From Lachnoclostridium phytofermentans ISDg (GTDB lineage: Bacteria; Bacillota; Clostridia; Lachnospirales; Lachnospiraceae): a DNA stretch of 64,000 nucleotides. The notes under the pieces were generated by a model, which made no database searches, was not told the DNA's origin, and saw nothing but the letters and a program-made list of their open reading frames with translations. The position numbers and the translations under genes are program-made. This document shows, piece after piece, positions 8,918 through 16,346 of the stretch; position 1 is the first letter of the stretch; the number at the start of each line of letters is the position of its first letter. The stretch lies in the NCBI RefSeq assembly GCF_000018685.1, contig NC_010001.1, forward strand, positions 2,248,001 through 2,312,000, written 5' to 3'.

Positions 8918-9940
8918 ATGAAGGGAAGATATCAAAAAAGAATTATTGTGTTATTTTTAGTGTTTGGGATGGTATCTGTGTTTGCAGCTTGCAGTAAGAA
9001 ATCAGAAGGCGGTAAAGTGACGATTACGAATGTATCCTATGATCCTACCAGAGAACTGTATATCGCGTACAATAAGCTGTTTGAACAGTATTACAAAGAA
9101 ACCTATGGTACCGATGTAGAAGTTATACAGTCTCATGGTGGATCAGGAAGCCAGGCAAGGTCAGTCATTGAAGGTGCAGCAGCAGATGTCGTAACGCTCG
9201 CTTTAGCACATGATATTACATTGATTGAAGAAGCGGGCTTAATTGATTCCGGATGGCTGGAAGAGTTTAAAGGAAATTCTTCTCCTTACACTTCAACTAT
9301 CGTTTTCTTAGTAAGAAAAGGGAATGATAAAAATATTAAAGATTGGGATGATTTAATTAAGGACGGAGTAGGGGTTATTACTCCGGATCCAAAAAGTAGC
9401 GGCGGAGCTTGCTGGAATTTCCTCGCTGCATGGCATTATACAAGTGTTACATATGAGGGGGATGACAATAAAACAAAAGACTTTGTAAAGAAACTCTATG
9501 ACAATGTTACCGTGATGGATTCCGGTGCCAGAGGGGCAACAACAACATTTGTTGAAAATGGTCAGGGTGATGTATTACTGGCTTGGGAGAATGAAGCTAT
9601 CCTAGCACTTAAGGAATATCCGGATCAATACGAAATCATAACTCCGAGTATCAGTATTTTAGCACAACCAAGTGTTGCCATCGTAGATGAAAATGCGAAG
9701 AAAAATAAAACAGAGGAAATTGCGAAAGCTTATTTGGAGTATCTATATTCGGAAGAAGCACAGAAAATCATAGGAAACTTTGGGTTCAGACCATCGAATC
9801 AAGAAATCTTGGAGGAATTTTCTGATAAGTTTGATCTTAATATAAATTTATGTACGATTGGTGATTTTGGCGGCTGGAATGAAGCCTATCAAACATTCTT
9901 TGCAGATGGCGGCATCTTTGATGAGATTTATGAGAAATAA
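8918..9940 (+). CDS. sbp: Sulfate/thiosulfate ABC transporter substrate-binding lipoprotein
   Basis: 340 aa from ATG 8918, which sits 8 nt after GGAGG (8905-8909); the GTG at 8903 overlaps that site. An N-terminal hydrophobic segment ends in the lipobox FAAC, so the protein is anchored outside the membrane. The body has Sbp/CysP hallmarks: NVSYDPTRELY, YNKLFEQYYKE, QSHGGSGSQARSVIEGAAADVVTLAL, PKSSGGACWNFLAAW. It delivers sulfate to the CysTWA importer encoded directly after it. Sulfate against thiosulfate preference cannot be read from sequence. Confidence 0.92.
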   Translation: MKGRYQKRIIVLFLVFGMVSVFAACSKKSEGGKVTITNVSYDPTRELYIAYNKLFEQYYKETYGTDVEVIQSHGGSGSQARSVIEGAAADVVTLALAHDITLIEEAGLIDSGWLEEFKGNSSPYTSTIVFLVRKGNDKNIKDWDDLIKDGVGVITPDPKSSGGACWNFLAAWHYTSVTYEGDDNKTKDFVKKLYDNVTVMDSGARGATTTFVENGQGDVLLAWENEAILALKEYPDQYEIITPSISILAQPSVAIVDENAKKNKTEEIAKAYLEYLYSEEAQKIIGNFGFRPSNQEILEEFSDKFDLNINLCTIGDFGGWNEAYQTFFADGGIFDEIYEK

Positions 9941-9958
9941 GAATCCGATGGAGGGGTT

Positions 9959-10801
9959 ATGGTGAAACGAAAAGTGAAAAATAATTCGGTAATACCGGGT
10001 TTTAGTTTAACCATGGGGATTACACTGCTTATGTTTTCCTTAATTATCTTCATTCCGCTGGCCTCTGTTTTAGTATATTCTTTTCAGTTATCGCCAAGTG
10101 AATTCATTCAACTAATTGCAAAGAAAAATGTAATAAATGCATTCAAAACAAGTTTGCTTTGTTCTTTTGTAGCAGCTATTATAAATTGTTTCTTTGGCTT
10201 AATTCTTGCATGGGTTTTAGTGAGGTATGAATTTATCGGAAAACGCCTGCTCGATGGCTTGATTGAATTACCATTTGCATTGCCAACAGCAGTTGCAGGT
10301 ATTACTTTGTCTAAGATGTATTCTGATACAGGTATCCTTGGGAGAAAATTTGCAACGCTTAGAATTAAAGTATCCTATACCAAGCTTGGAGTTACAATAG
10401 CACTAGTTTTTATTGGAATTCCTTTTGTTGTGAGAGCAATTCAGCCAGTCTTAGAGAAATTGGATGCGCAGTATGAAGAGGCAGCTTATATCTTGGGGGC
10501 AAATAGGGTCACAACATTTTATAAAGTTATTTTTCCTGAATTAAAACCTGCCCTACTAACTGGCTTTGGTTTAGCTCTTGCAAGAGGAATCGGAGAATAT
10601 GGAAGTGTAATTTATATTTCCGGAAACAGTGCAAAGGATCAAACTCAGGTTGTGTCATATGTAATCATGCAAAAACTAAATTATGTAGATTATGCAGGTG
10701 CTACAGCAATTGCTTTGGTTATGTTGATTATATCCTTTACGGTATTGTTGTTTTTAAATATCATTCAGGTACGTCAGACTAAGCGTACAAATAATGTTTA
10801 G
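9959..10801 (+). CDS. cysT: Sulfate ABC transporter permease CysT (CysU)
   Basis: 280 aa with about six membrane segments. The binding-protein-dependent permease signature EEAAYILGANRVTTFYKVIFPEL gives the ATPase contact loop, and ELPFALPTAVAGITL is typical of CysT. A strong GGAGGGG (9950-9956) is followed closely by the ATG; GTG 9962 is an alternative. It starts 18 nt after the binding protein and ends just before the second permease. With CysW it forms the channel for sulfate uptake. Confidence 0.93.
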   Translation: MVKRKVKNNSVIPGFSLTMGITLLMFSLIIFIPLASVLVYSFQLSPSEFIQLIAKKNVINAFKTSLLCSFVAAIINCFFGLILAWVLVRYEFIGKRLLDGLIELPFALPTAVAGITLSKMYSDTGILGRKFATLRIKVSYTKLGVTIALVFIGIPFVVRAIQPVLEKLDAQYEEAAYILGANRVTTFYKVIFPELKPALLTGFGLALARGIGEYGSVIYISGNSAKDQTQVVSYVIMQKLNYVDYAGATAIALVMLIISFTVLLFLNIIQVRQTKRTNNV

Positions 10802-10811
10802 GAGGTACGTT

Positions 10812-11816
10812 ATGCAGAATGAATATGTTACGGATAGAGATGATAAGACATCAAATAGTAAGGATAAAACTGCAAATAGTAAGGATAAAACTGCAAACAG
10901 TAAAGATAAAACTGCAAACAGTAAAGATAAAACTACAGATAATAAACTACGTAAATCGGCAAAAAGTATAGTATTAGATAAAAATAGCAAAATGACGAAA
11001 GCAATATTAATCACAATTAGTGTCCTTTTTATTTTCTTCATGCTGGTATTACCACTGATTTCTGTTATCACCAATTCATTAAGTGAAGGTTTTACTTTTT
11101 ACCGTAAGGCTTTACAGACAGAGTATGTAACAACAGCCCTCAAGGTAACTTTATTTGCTACGGTGATAGCTGTGACGGTCAATTCGTTTTTTGGAATCAT
11201 TGCAGCATGGCTGATAACGAAGTTTTCCTTCCGCGGAAAACATGTGCTGGCAACAATCATTGATATTCCGTTTTCCATCTCACCGGTTATTGCTGGCTTG
11301 GCATTTCTAATGACCTTCGGGAGACTGGGATGGGCGAGTGGATATATTGATAGAATCAATAGGTTCCTTGGGACTGATATTAAAATAGTTTTTGCTCTTC
11401 CCGGCGTTGCATTGGCAACAATTTTCGTTACCTTTCCTTTTATCTCAAGAGAAATCATACCAGTTTTAAATGCCCAGGGAAGAGAGGAAGAGGAAGCGGC
11501 TGCACTGATGGGTGCGAATGGATTTACCATATTCAGAAAAATTACGTTTCCACATATTAAGTGGGCTTTATTATATGGAATCATATTGTGTACGGCGAGA
11601 GCATTGGGTGAGTTTGGGGCAGTGAATGCTTTATCTAAAACAAGAGGAGAGACATTTACCCTACCTTTAGAAATTGATGCACTTTATTTGTCTGGATCCG
11701 CTGACTCAATTACAGCGGCATTTGCGGTATCCTCTATCCTTGTGATTATTGCAATTGTTGTATTGGTGCTAAGAAACATAGTGGAATATAAAGCAAAGAG
11801 AAAAAAGGAAGTATGA
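10812..11816 (+). CDS. cysW: Sulfate ABC transporter permease CysW with a repeat-bearing N-terminal extension
   Basis: 334 aa from ATG 10812, chosen because GGAGGT at 10801-10806 precedes it; the ATG at 10794 lies upstream of that site. The membrane part carries DIPFSISPVIAGLAF and the loop EEEEAAALMGANGFTIFRKITFP, typical of CysW. Before the first membrane segment there are about 60 hydrophilic residues containing four copies of a 7-residue unit like NSKDKTA, absent from ordinary CysW. The extension should face the cytoplasm. It pairs with CysT and the CysA ATPase encoded after a 198-nt repeat-rich gap. Confidence 0.92.
   Translation: MQNEYVTDRDDKTSNSKDKTANSKDKTANSKDKTANSKDKTTDNKLRKSAKSIVLDKNSKMTKAILITISVLFIFFMLVLPLISVITNSLSEGFTFYRKALQTEYVTTALKVTLFATVIAVTVNSFFGIIAAWLITKFSFRGKHVLATIIDIPFSISPVIAGLAFLMTFGRLGWASGYIDRINRFLGTDIKIVFALPGVALATIFVTFPFISREIIPVLNAQGREEEEAAALMGANGFTIFRKITFPHIKWALLYGIILCTARALGEFGAVNALSKTRGETFTLPLEIDALYLSGSADSITAAFAVSSILVIIAIVVLVLRNIVEYKAKRKKEV
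10854..10937 (+). repeat. Four 21-bp tandem repeats inside cysW
   Basis: Units at 10854-10874, 10875-10895, 10896-10916 and 10917-10937 follow AATAGTAAGGATAAAACTGC plus A, with a few point differences (AACAGTAAAG in units 3 and 4). The period is a multiple of three, so copy number changes keep the frame and add or remove NSKDKTA units. Confidence 0.95.
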
Positions 11817-11842
11817 AAGAAAACGTGAAAGGAAGTTGAAAA

Positions 11843-11920
11843 GTAAGTATAAAAAGAAAGTGTGAAACGGAAGTATAAAAAGAAAACATGAAGAGGAAGT
11901 ATAAAAAGAAAGTGTGAAGA
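11843..11920 (+). repeat. 26-bp purine-rich repeats between cysW and cysA
   Basis: Three units begin at 11843, 11869 and 11895, sharing GGAAGTATAAAAAGAAA (exact at 11869-11885 and 11895-11911). Degenerate copies of the same AAGTATAAAAAGAAA theme fill the rest of 11817-11995. No gene is seen in the gap. The plus strand is almost free of C and contains many SD-like GGAA and AGGAA runs. Confidence 0.85.
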
Positions 11921-12014
11921 AGTTGAAAAGGAATTATAAACAGTAAGTATGAAAAGAAAGTATAAAAAGGAAATATAAAGAAGAAGTATAAAAGATGTTA
12001 AAGGGGAGAAGGGT

Positions 12015-13079
12015 ATGTATGTAGAACTTAAAAATATAGATAAAACCTATGGAGATTTTAAAGCCTCGGAACAGGTGAACTTTGGAATCGAAAAAGGGAA
12101 ACTGGTAGCTTTGCTTGGACCCAGTGGGAGTGGAAAAACTACGATATTAAGAATGATAGCAGGGCTAGAGACACCAAATACCGGGGACATTATGATTGAT
12201 GGAAATCGGGTAAATGATATTCCAGCATCGGAAAGAGGAATTGGATTTGTATTTCAGAATTATGCCCTATTTCGTTATATGACCGTGTATCAGAATATAG
12301 CCTTTGGATTAGAAATAAAGAAAGTTCCAAAGAAGCAAGTAAAGGAAAGAGTAGGGCAACTTATTGAATTAACTGGTTTAATGGGAATGGAAAAGAGATA
12401 CCCAAATCAATTATCAGGCGGACAAAGACAGCGGGTTGCATTTGCAAGAGCACTTGCACCGAATCCAAGCCTTCTTTTACTGGATGAACCTTTTGCAGCA
12501 ATTGATGCGAAAGTACGACTCGAGTTAAGAAGCTGGCTTAGAGAAATGATACATAAAGTTGGGATTACCAGTATATTTGTGACGCATGATCAGGATGAAG
12601 CAGTGGAAGTAGCAGATGAAATTATCGTTACAAATAACGGAAGAGTCGAGCAGATTGGGCCTCCGCTTGAGATTTATAAAAAACCAAACACACCGTTTGT
12701 AGCAGAATTTATCGGGCAATCAGAGAGAGAGCCAGAGTATTATAAACTCCGAGGTTTTCAAAAAGGCAATTATATAGGTGCTATTATTAGACCGGAATTT
12801 GTGGAAGCTTTTAAAAGTGACAATCTAAAGTTTAAAGACATTATAGAATATTCGGATGAAGGTATCATTGAAGATATTTCTTTCCGAGGAAATTGTCTTC
12901 TAGTTACACTTAACGTAAGGGGGATTATTCTAACAACACAACGTTCACTGGAAAGAAGACCTATTAAGGTAGGCGAAAAAATGTGTGTCATCGTATATCG
13001 GGTATATGCTTATGATGAGGAAAAGACTTATCTTCTGGAAAACTCAGAATTGAAGGGAAAGCAGATTATAACTTTATAA
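12015..13079 (+). CDS. cysA: Sulfate ABC transporter ATPase CysA
   Basis: 354 aa. Walker A GPSGSGKTT (about 35-43), Q-loop FQNYALF, signature LSGGQRQRVA, Walker B LLLLDEPFAAID and switch His in FVTHDQDEAVE are all present. The C-terminal 110 residues form the regulatory TOBE-like domain expected of CysA/MalK-type ATPases. GGGGAGAAGGG precedes the ATG. It powers sulfate import with CysT, CysW and the binding lipoprotein; a closely related molybdate or general anion ATPase is excluded mainly by context. Confidence 0.92.
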   Translation: MYVELKNIDKTYGDFKASEQVNFGIEKGKLVALLGPSGSGKTTILRMIAGLETPNTGDIMIDGNRVNDIPASERGIGFVFQNYALFRYMTVYQNIAFGLEIKKVPKKQVKERVGQLIELTGLMGMEKRYPNQLSGGQRQRVAFARALAPNPSLLLLDEPFAAIDAKVRLELRSWLREMIHKVGITSIFVTHDQDEAVEVADEIIVTNNGRVEQIGPPLEIYKKPNTPFVAEFIGQSEREPEYYKLRGFQKGNYIGAIIRPEFVEAFKSDNLKFKDIIEYSDEGIIEDISFRGNCLLVTLNVRGIILTTQRSLERRPIKVGEKMCVIVYRVYAYDEEKTYLLENSELKGKQIITL

Positions 13080-13243
13080 GATCAATCCATCCCAAATAGA
13101 TCCATTCAAAATAGATAAGGGGAAAACTTTTATTTAATATAGTGATAGATATTCTCTGGAAATTAGTATTTACGTTGCAGCGATGAACTAGAAATGTGTA
13201 AAGAGCAGTAAAATTATGAAAACTTGAAAGAATGGTAATTAAT

Positions 13244-14932
13244 ATGGGAATAAAGTTAAGACATGAGATTATCTCAACAGACGTACTCATCATTGGTGGT
13301 GGAACAGCCGGATGTTATGCCGCTTTAACACTTTGTAAAAATTCTAAGCTAAAGGTAGTAATTGCTGAAAAAGCAAATATCAAAAGAAGTGGTTGTTTAG
13401 CAGCTGGTGTAAACGCTATTAATGCTTATATCGTAGAAGGAAGAACACCAGAAGATTATGTTGATTATGCAATTAAAGATGCAAATGGAATCGTGAGGAA
13501 AGATTTGCTCTTATCCGTAGCAAAACGATTTAATGAAGTTACTGCACAGATGGAGAAGCTTGGTTTAGTCATATTAAAAGATACGGATGGAAACTATGTA
13601 ACGAGAGGAAATCGCAATATAAAAATAAATGGAGAAAATTTTAAGCCTATTTTAGCCAAAGCTGTAAGGAAGGGAAAAAACATTGAGGTATTTAACAATG
13701 TCAATATCACAGATTTTATGGTAAACGATAATACAATCTATGGGGCTATTGGGTTTAGTATAAGGGAAGAAATTGCGTATGAATTTAGGGCGAAGGCTGT
13801 CATAGTATCAACAGGAGGTGCTGCAGGTTTATATAAACCCAATAATCCGGGGACTTCCCGCCATAAAATGTGGTACCCTCCTTTTAATACCGGTGCGGGA
13901 TATGCAATGGGAATTAAGGCAGGAGCAGAGATGACCTCATTTGAAATGAGATTCATAGCCCTTCGGTGTAAAGATACCATAGCACCGACCGGTACCATAG
14001 CACAGGGGGTTCAGGCGAAGCAGATTAATTCCCTTGGTGAGGTATATGAGAACAACTATGGTATTACAACAAGTGAGCGAGTATATGGAACAGTGAAGGA
14101 AAATCAATTAGGGAAAGGGCCTTGCTATCTGCAAACAAGTGCTATGGATAAAGTGAAGGAGAAAGATCTATTAAAAGCTTATCTTAACATGGCGCCGAGT
14201 CAAACTTTAAAGTGGATAGAAAGTGGTAAGCTACCAAGTGAGCAGGATGTTGAAATTACAGGTACAGAACCGTATATTGTTGGAGGTCATACTGCGAGCG
14301 GATACTGGGTTAATACCAATAGAGAAACAACAATCCATGGGTTATATGCAGGAGGTGATGTTACGGGAGGCTGTCCGCAAAAATATGTGAGTGGTGCGCT
14401 GGCAGAAGGAGAGATTGCAGCACTTGATATCATAAGTAAAATAAGTGAATTTGCTGAAATAAAAGAAAATGTGGCAAAGGAAAGTAGAAAAATTGTAAAA
14501 GAGTATGAAGACATTTTGAAATCTGCGAATGCACTGTTTACCGCCGAAGAACTAGAAGAAGCGATGCAGAAAGTGATGGATGAATATGCAGGAGGGATAT
14601 CAACGAATTATCAGTTTAATGAAAAACAGTTAATGCTAGCAGAGGAAAAGATTGATAACCTGATTCAACTTTCCAAAAATCTTAGTGCATCGGATATGCA
14701 TGAACTAATGTTTGTCTATGAGCTGAGAGAAAGACTTTTAGTATGTAAATCAGTAATAGCGCATTTATATCATAGAAAAGAAACTAGATGGCATTCCTTT
14801 AATGAAAATTTAGATTATCCGCAACAAAGAGATGAGTATTTTTGCTATGTAAATTCTAAATTTGAAAATGATAAATTAAAGATAATCTATAGGGATATTG
14901 TTAAGGAGGCAGTGTATGAGCATAAAAATTAA
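13244..14932 (+). CDS. aprA: Adenylylsulfate (APS) reductase alpha subunit, AprA type
   Basis: 562 aa from ATG 13244; ATG 13232 would add four residues, and neither has a good ribosome binding site. The FAD dinucleotide fold DVLIIGGGTAGCYAAL opens the protein. RSGCLAAGVNAINAY, GDVTGGCPQKYVSGALAEGEIAA and EMRFIALRCKDT match AprA and set it apart from fumarate reductase. Reaction: APS plus two electrons to sulfite plus AMP, normally a sulfate-reducer enzyme. Here it sits between a sulfate importer and CysDN, which indicates an assimilatory role. Its last 17 nt overlap aprB. Confidence 0.88.
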   Translation: MGIKLRHEIISTDVLIIGGGTAGCYAALTLCKNSKLKVVIAEKANIKRSGCLAAGVNAINAYIVEGRTPEDYVDYAIKDANGIVRKDLLLSVAKRFNEVTAQMEKLGLVILKDTDGNYVTRGNRNIKINGENFKPILAKAVRKGKNIEVFNNVNITDFMVNDNTIYGAIGFSIREEIAYEFRAKAVIVSTGGAAGLYKPNNPGTSRHKMWYPPFNTGAGYAMGIKAGAEMTSFEMRFIALRCKDTIAPTGTIAQGVQAKQINSLGEVYENNYGITTSERVYGTVKENQLGKGPCYLQTSAMDKVKEKDLLKAYLNMAPSQTLKWIESGKLPSEQDVEITGTEPYIVGGHTASGYWVNTNRETTIHGLYAGGDVTGGCPQKYVSGALAEGEIAALDIISKISEFAEIKENVAKESRKIVKEYEDILKSANALFTAEELEEAMQKVMDEYAGGISTNYQFNEKQLMLAEEKIDNLIQLSKNLSASDMHELMFVYELRERLLVCKSVIAHLYHRKETRWHSFNENLDYPQQRDEYFCYVNSKFENDKLKIIYRDIVKEAVYEHKN

Positions 14933-15227
14933 TCAAGAAAAATGCGTGGGCTGTCTTTCCTGTATTCTCGTTTGTCCCGGCAGCCTTATTAAAGAGAAGG
15001 ATGGAAAAGCTTACATCAAATATCCCAAGGATTGCTGGGGTTGTGCTTCCTGTGTGAAAGAGTGTAAGGTATGCGCAATCGATTACTATTTAGGTGCCGA
15101 TATCGGTGGAAATGGAAGTAAATTAAATGTTTCTTATGAAGGAGATATTTTACACTGGAACATTACCAAAGGTGATGGTAGTGTCCTCGTAATAGATGTA
15201 AACAGTAAAGATTCAAATCAATATTAA
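14916..15227 (+). CDS. aprB: APS reductase beta subunit (ferredoxin-like, AprB)
   Basis: 103 aa from ATG 14916, with AAGGAGG at 14903-14909. Two clusters of cysteines, CVGCLSCILVCPG and CWGCASCVKECKVCAIDYY, can hold two 4Fe-4S centres that pass electrons to the AprA flavin. It is shorter than the 150-aa AprB of sulfate reducers; the long C-terminal tail that wraps AprA there is mostly missing. Overlap with aprA shows translational coupling. Confidence 0.88.
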   Translation: MSIKINQEKCVGCLSCILVCPGSLIKEKDGKAYIKYPKDCWGCASCVKECKVCAIDYYLGADIGGNGSKLNVSYEGDILHWNITKGDGSVLVIDVNSKDSNQY

Positions 15228-15272
15228 ATGTGTGAAAGTAGTATGAATAAAAAATTTAATTTTCTTTCATAA

Positions 15273-15307
15273 GAAGTTTATGTTTGCGTAATCTCGGCAC
15301 AAACTTC
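15273..15307 (+). promoter_or_regulatory. Hairpin in the cysD leader
   Basis: GAAGTTTATG (15273-15282) pairs with CACAAACTTC (15298-15307) with one mismatch. Smaller inverted repeats follow (GCTTA/TAAGC near 15310-15323). Together with the element at 15399-15443 the 216-nt gap looks like a structured leader. I found no match to a riboswitch class that I know. Confidence 0.35.
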
Positions 15308-15398
15308 CAGCTTACTACTAAGCAAGCATGTTTTTACGTGTGAAGAAGATAACTTCTAATAGAATGAATCGCATTTCAATTCTCTGTACAAATAATGT

Positions 15399-15443
15399 GC
15401 CTGCGGCCTAAAGTTTGCAGGTTAGAAAGGTTGGGTTATAAGT
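15399..15443 (+). promoter_or_regulatory. Recurrent 5' leader element, copy 1 (cysD)
   Basis: GCCTGC...GCAGGT hairpin (15399-15422) followed by GAAAGG, then 13 nt, then the cysD ATG. The stretch TTTGCAGG-TTA-GAAAGGT is shared with copies before ccdA-tlpA (31561-31607) and GH65 (57872-57912). This is the most diverged copy. Confidence 0.55.
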
Positions 15444-16346
15444 ATGAGCGAATTATCACATCTAGATGAACTGGAAGCAGAAGCTATTTATATTATAAGG
15501 GAGGTAGCAGTGCAGTGCGAAAAACCAGTTATGCTTTATTCGATCGGGAAAGACAGCTCCGTTATGCTGCACCTTGCATGGAAGGCATTTTATCCGGAAA
15601 AACCACCGTTTCCTTTTTTGCATGTCAACACTACCTGGAAATTTAGAGAGATGATTGAATTTCGTGACAAAACAGCAAAAGAACTTGAAATTGATATGAT
15701 TGAGTATATTAATGAGGATGGCGTAGCACGAGGAATCAATCCGTTTGATCACGGTTCTGCTTATACAGATATTATGAAGACACAAGCGTTAAAACAGGCA
15801 CTCAACCAATATGGATTTACCGCAGCATTTGGCGGGGGAAGACGTGACGAAGAAAAAAGCCGTGCAAAAGAAAGAATTTTTTCCTTTCGAAATGCTTCTC
15901 ATGCGTGGGATCCTAAAAATCAAAGGCCTGAGATGTGGAAGTTATATAATACGGAGATCAATAAGGGGGAAAGTATTAGAGTATTTCCAATTTCGAACTG
16001 GACGGAAAAAGATATTTGGCAGTACATAAAACAAGAGAATATACCAATTGTTCCTTTATATTTAGCAAAGGAACGGCCGGTTGTATATCGTGATGGTAAT
16101 ATCATCATGGTAGACGATGATCGTATTCCTCTAAATCCCGGTGAAGTACCAGAATTAAAAAAAGTACGTTTCCGAACACTTGGTTGTTATCCGCTTTCCG
16201 GAGGTGTTTTATCAGAAGCAGCTACTTTGGAGGAAATTATTGAAGAAACGTTAAGTTCTGTGGAATCGGAAAGAACCAGCCGTGTAATAGATAAGGATGG
16301 TGGTACCGCAAGTATGGAAAAGAGAAAGAGGGAAGGGTATTTTTAA
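15444..16346 (+). CDS. cysD: Sulfate adenylyltransferase small subunit CysD
   Basis: 300 aa, the usual length. PP-loop motif SIGKDSSVMLHLAWKAF (about 33-49), FPFLHVNTTWKF, GGGRRDEEKSRAKERIFSFR and TLGCYPLSG are CysD hallmarks. It joins ATP and sulfate to give APS and pyrophosphate, with GTP hydrolysis by CysN as drive. It lies after aprAB and overlaps cysN by one base pair of ATGs (TAATG). The start is fixed by the shared leader element just before it. Confidence 0.96.
   Translation: MSELSHLDELEAEAIYIIREVAVQCEKPVMLYSIGKDSSVMLHLAWKAFYPEKPPFPFLHVNTTWKFREMIEFRDKTAKELEIDMIEYINEDGVARGINPFDHGSAYTDIMKTQALKQALNQYGFTAAFGGGRRDEEKSRAKERIFSFRNASHAWDPKNQRPEMWKLYNTEINKGESIRVFPISNWTEKDIWQYIKQENIPIVPLYLAKERPVVYRDGNIIMVDDDRIPLNPGEVPELKKVRFRTLGCYPLSGGVLSEAATLEEIIEETLSSVESERTSRVIDKDGGTASMEKRKREGYF

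Noticed and set aside
10754..11074. Minus-strand frame of about 106 codons over the cysW start
   Set aside because: It is the mirror of the 21-bp repeats, giving LLFAVLS repeats, with no ribosome binding site.
13215..13243. Fourth copy of the recurrent leader element before aprA
   Set aside because: GAAAG, then 13 nt, then ATG and ATTAATATG are shared, but the GCAGG hairpin is absent, so likeness may be chance or a remnant.
15228..15443. A c-di-GMP-I, SAM or T-box element in the cysD leader
   Set aside because: GGCACAAAC and GGCCTAAA recall c-di-GMP-I, but the conserved GACGCAAAGCC core is missing; SAM and T-box signatures are absent too.
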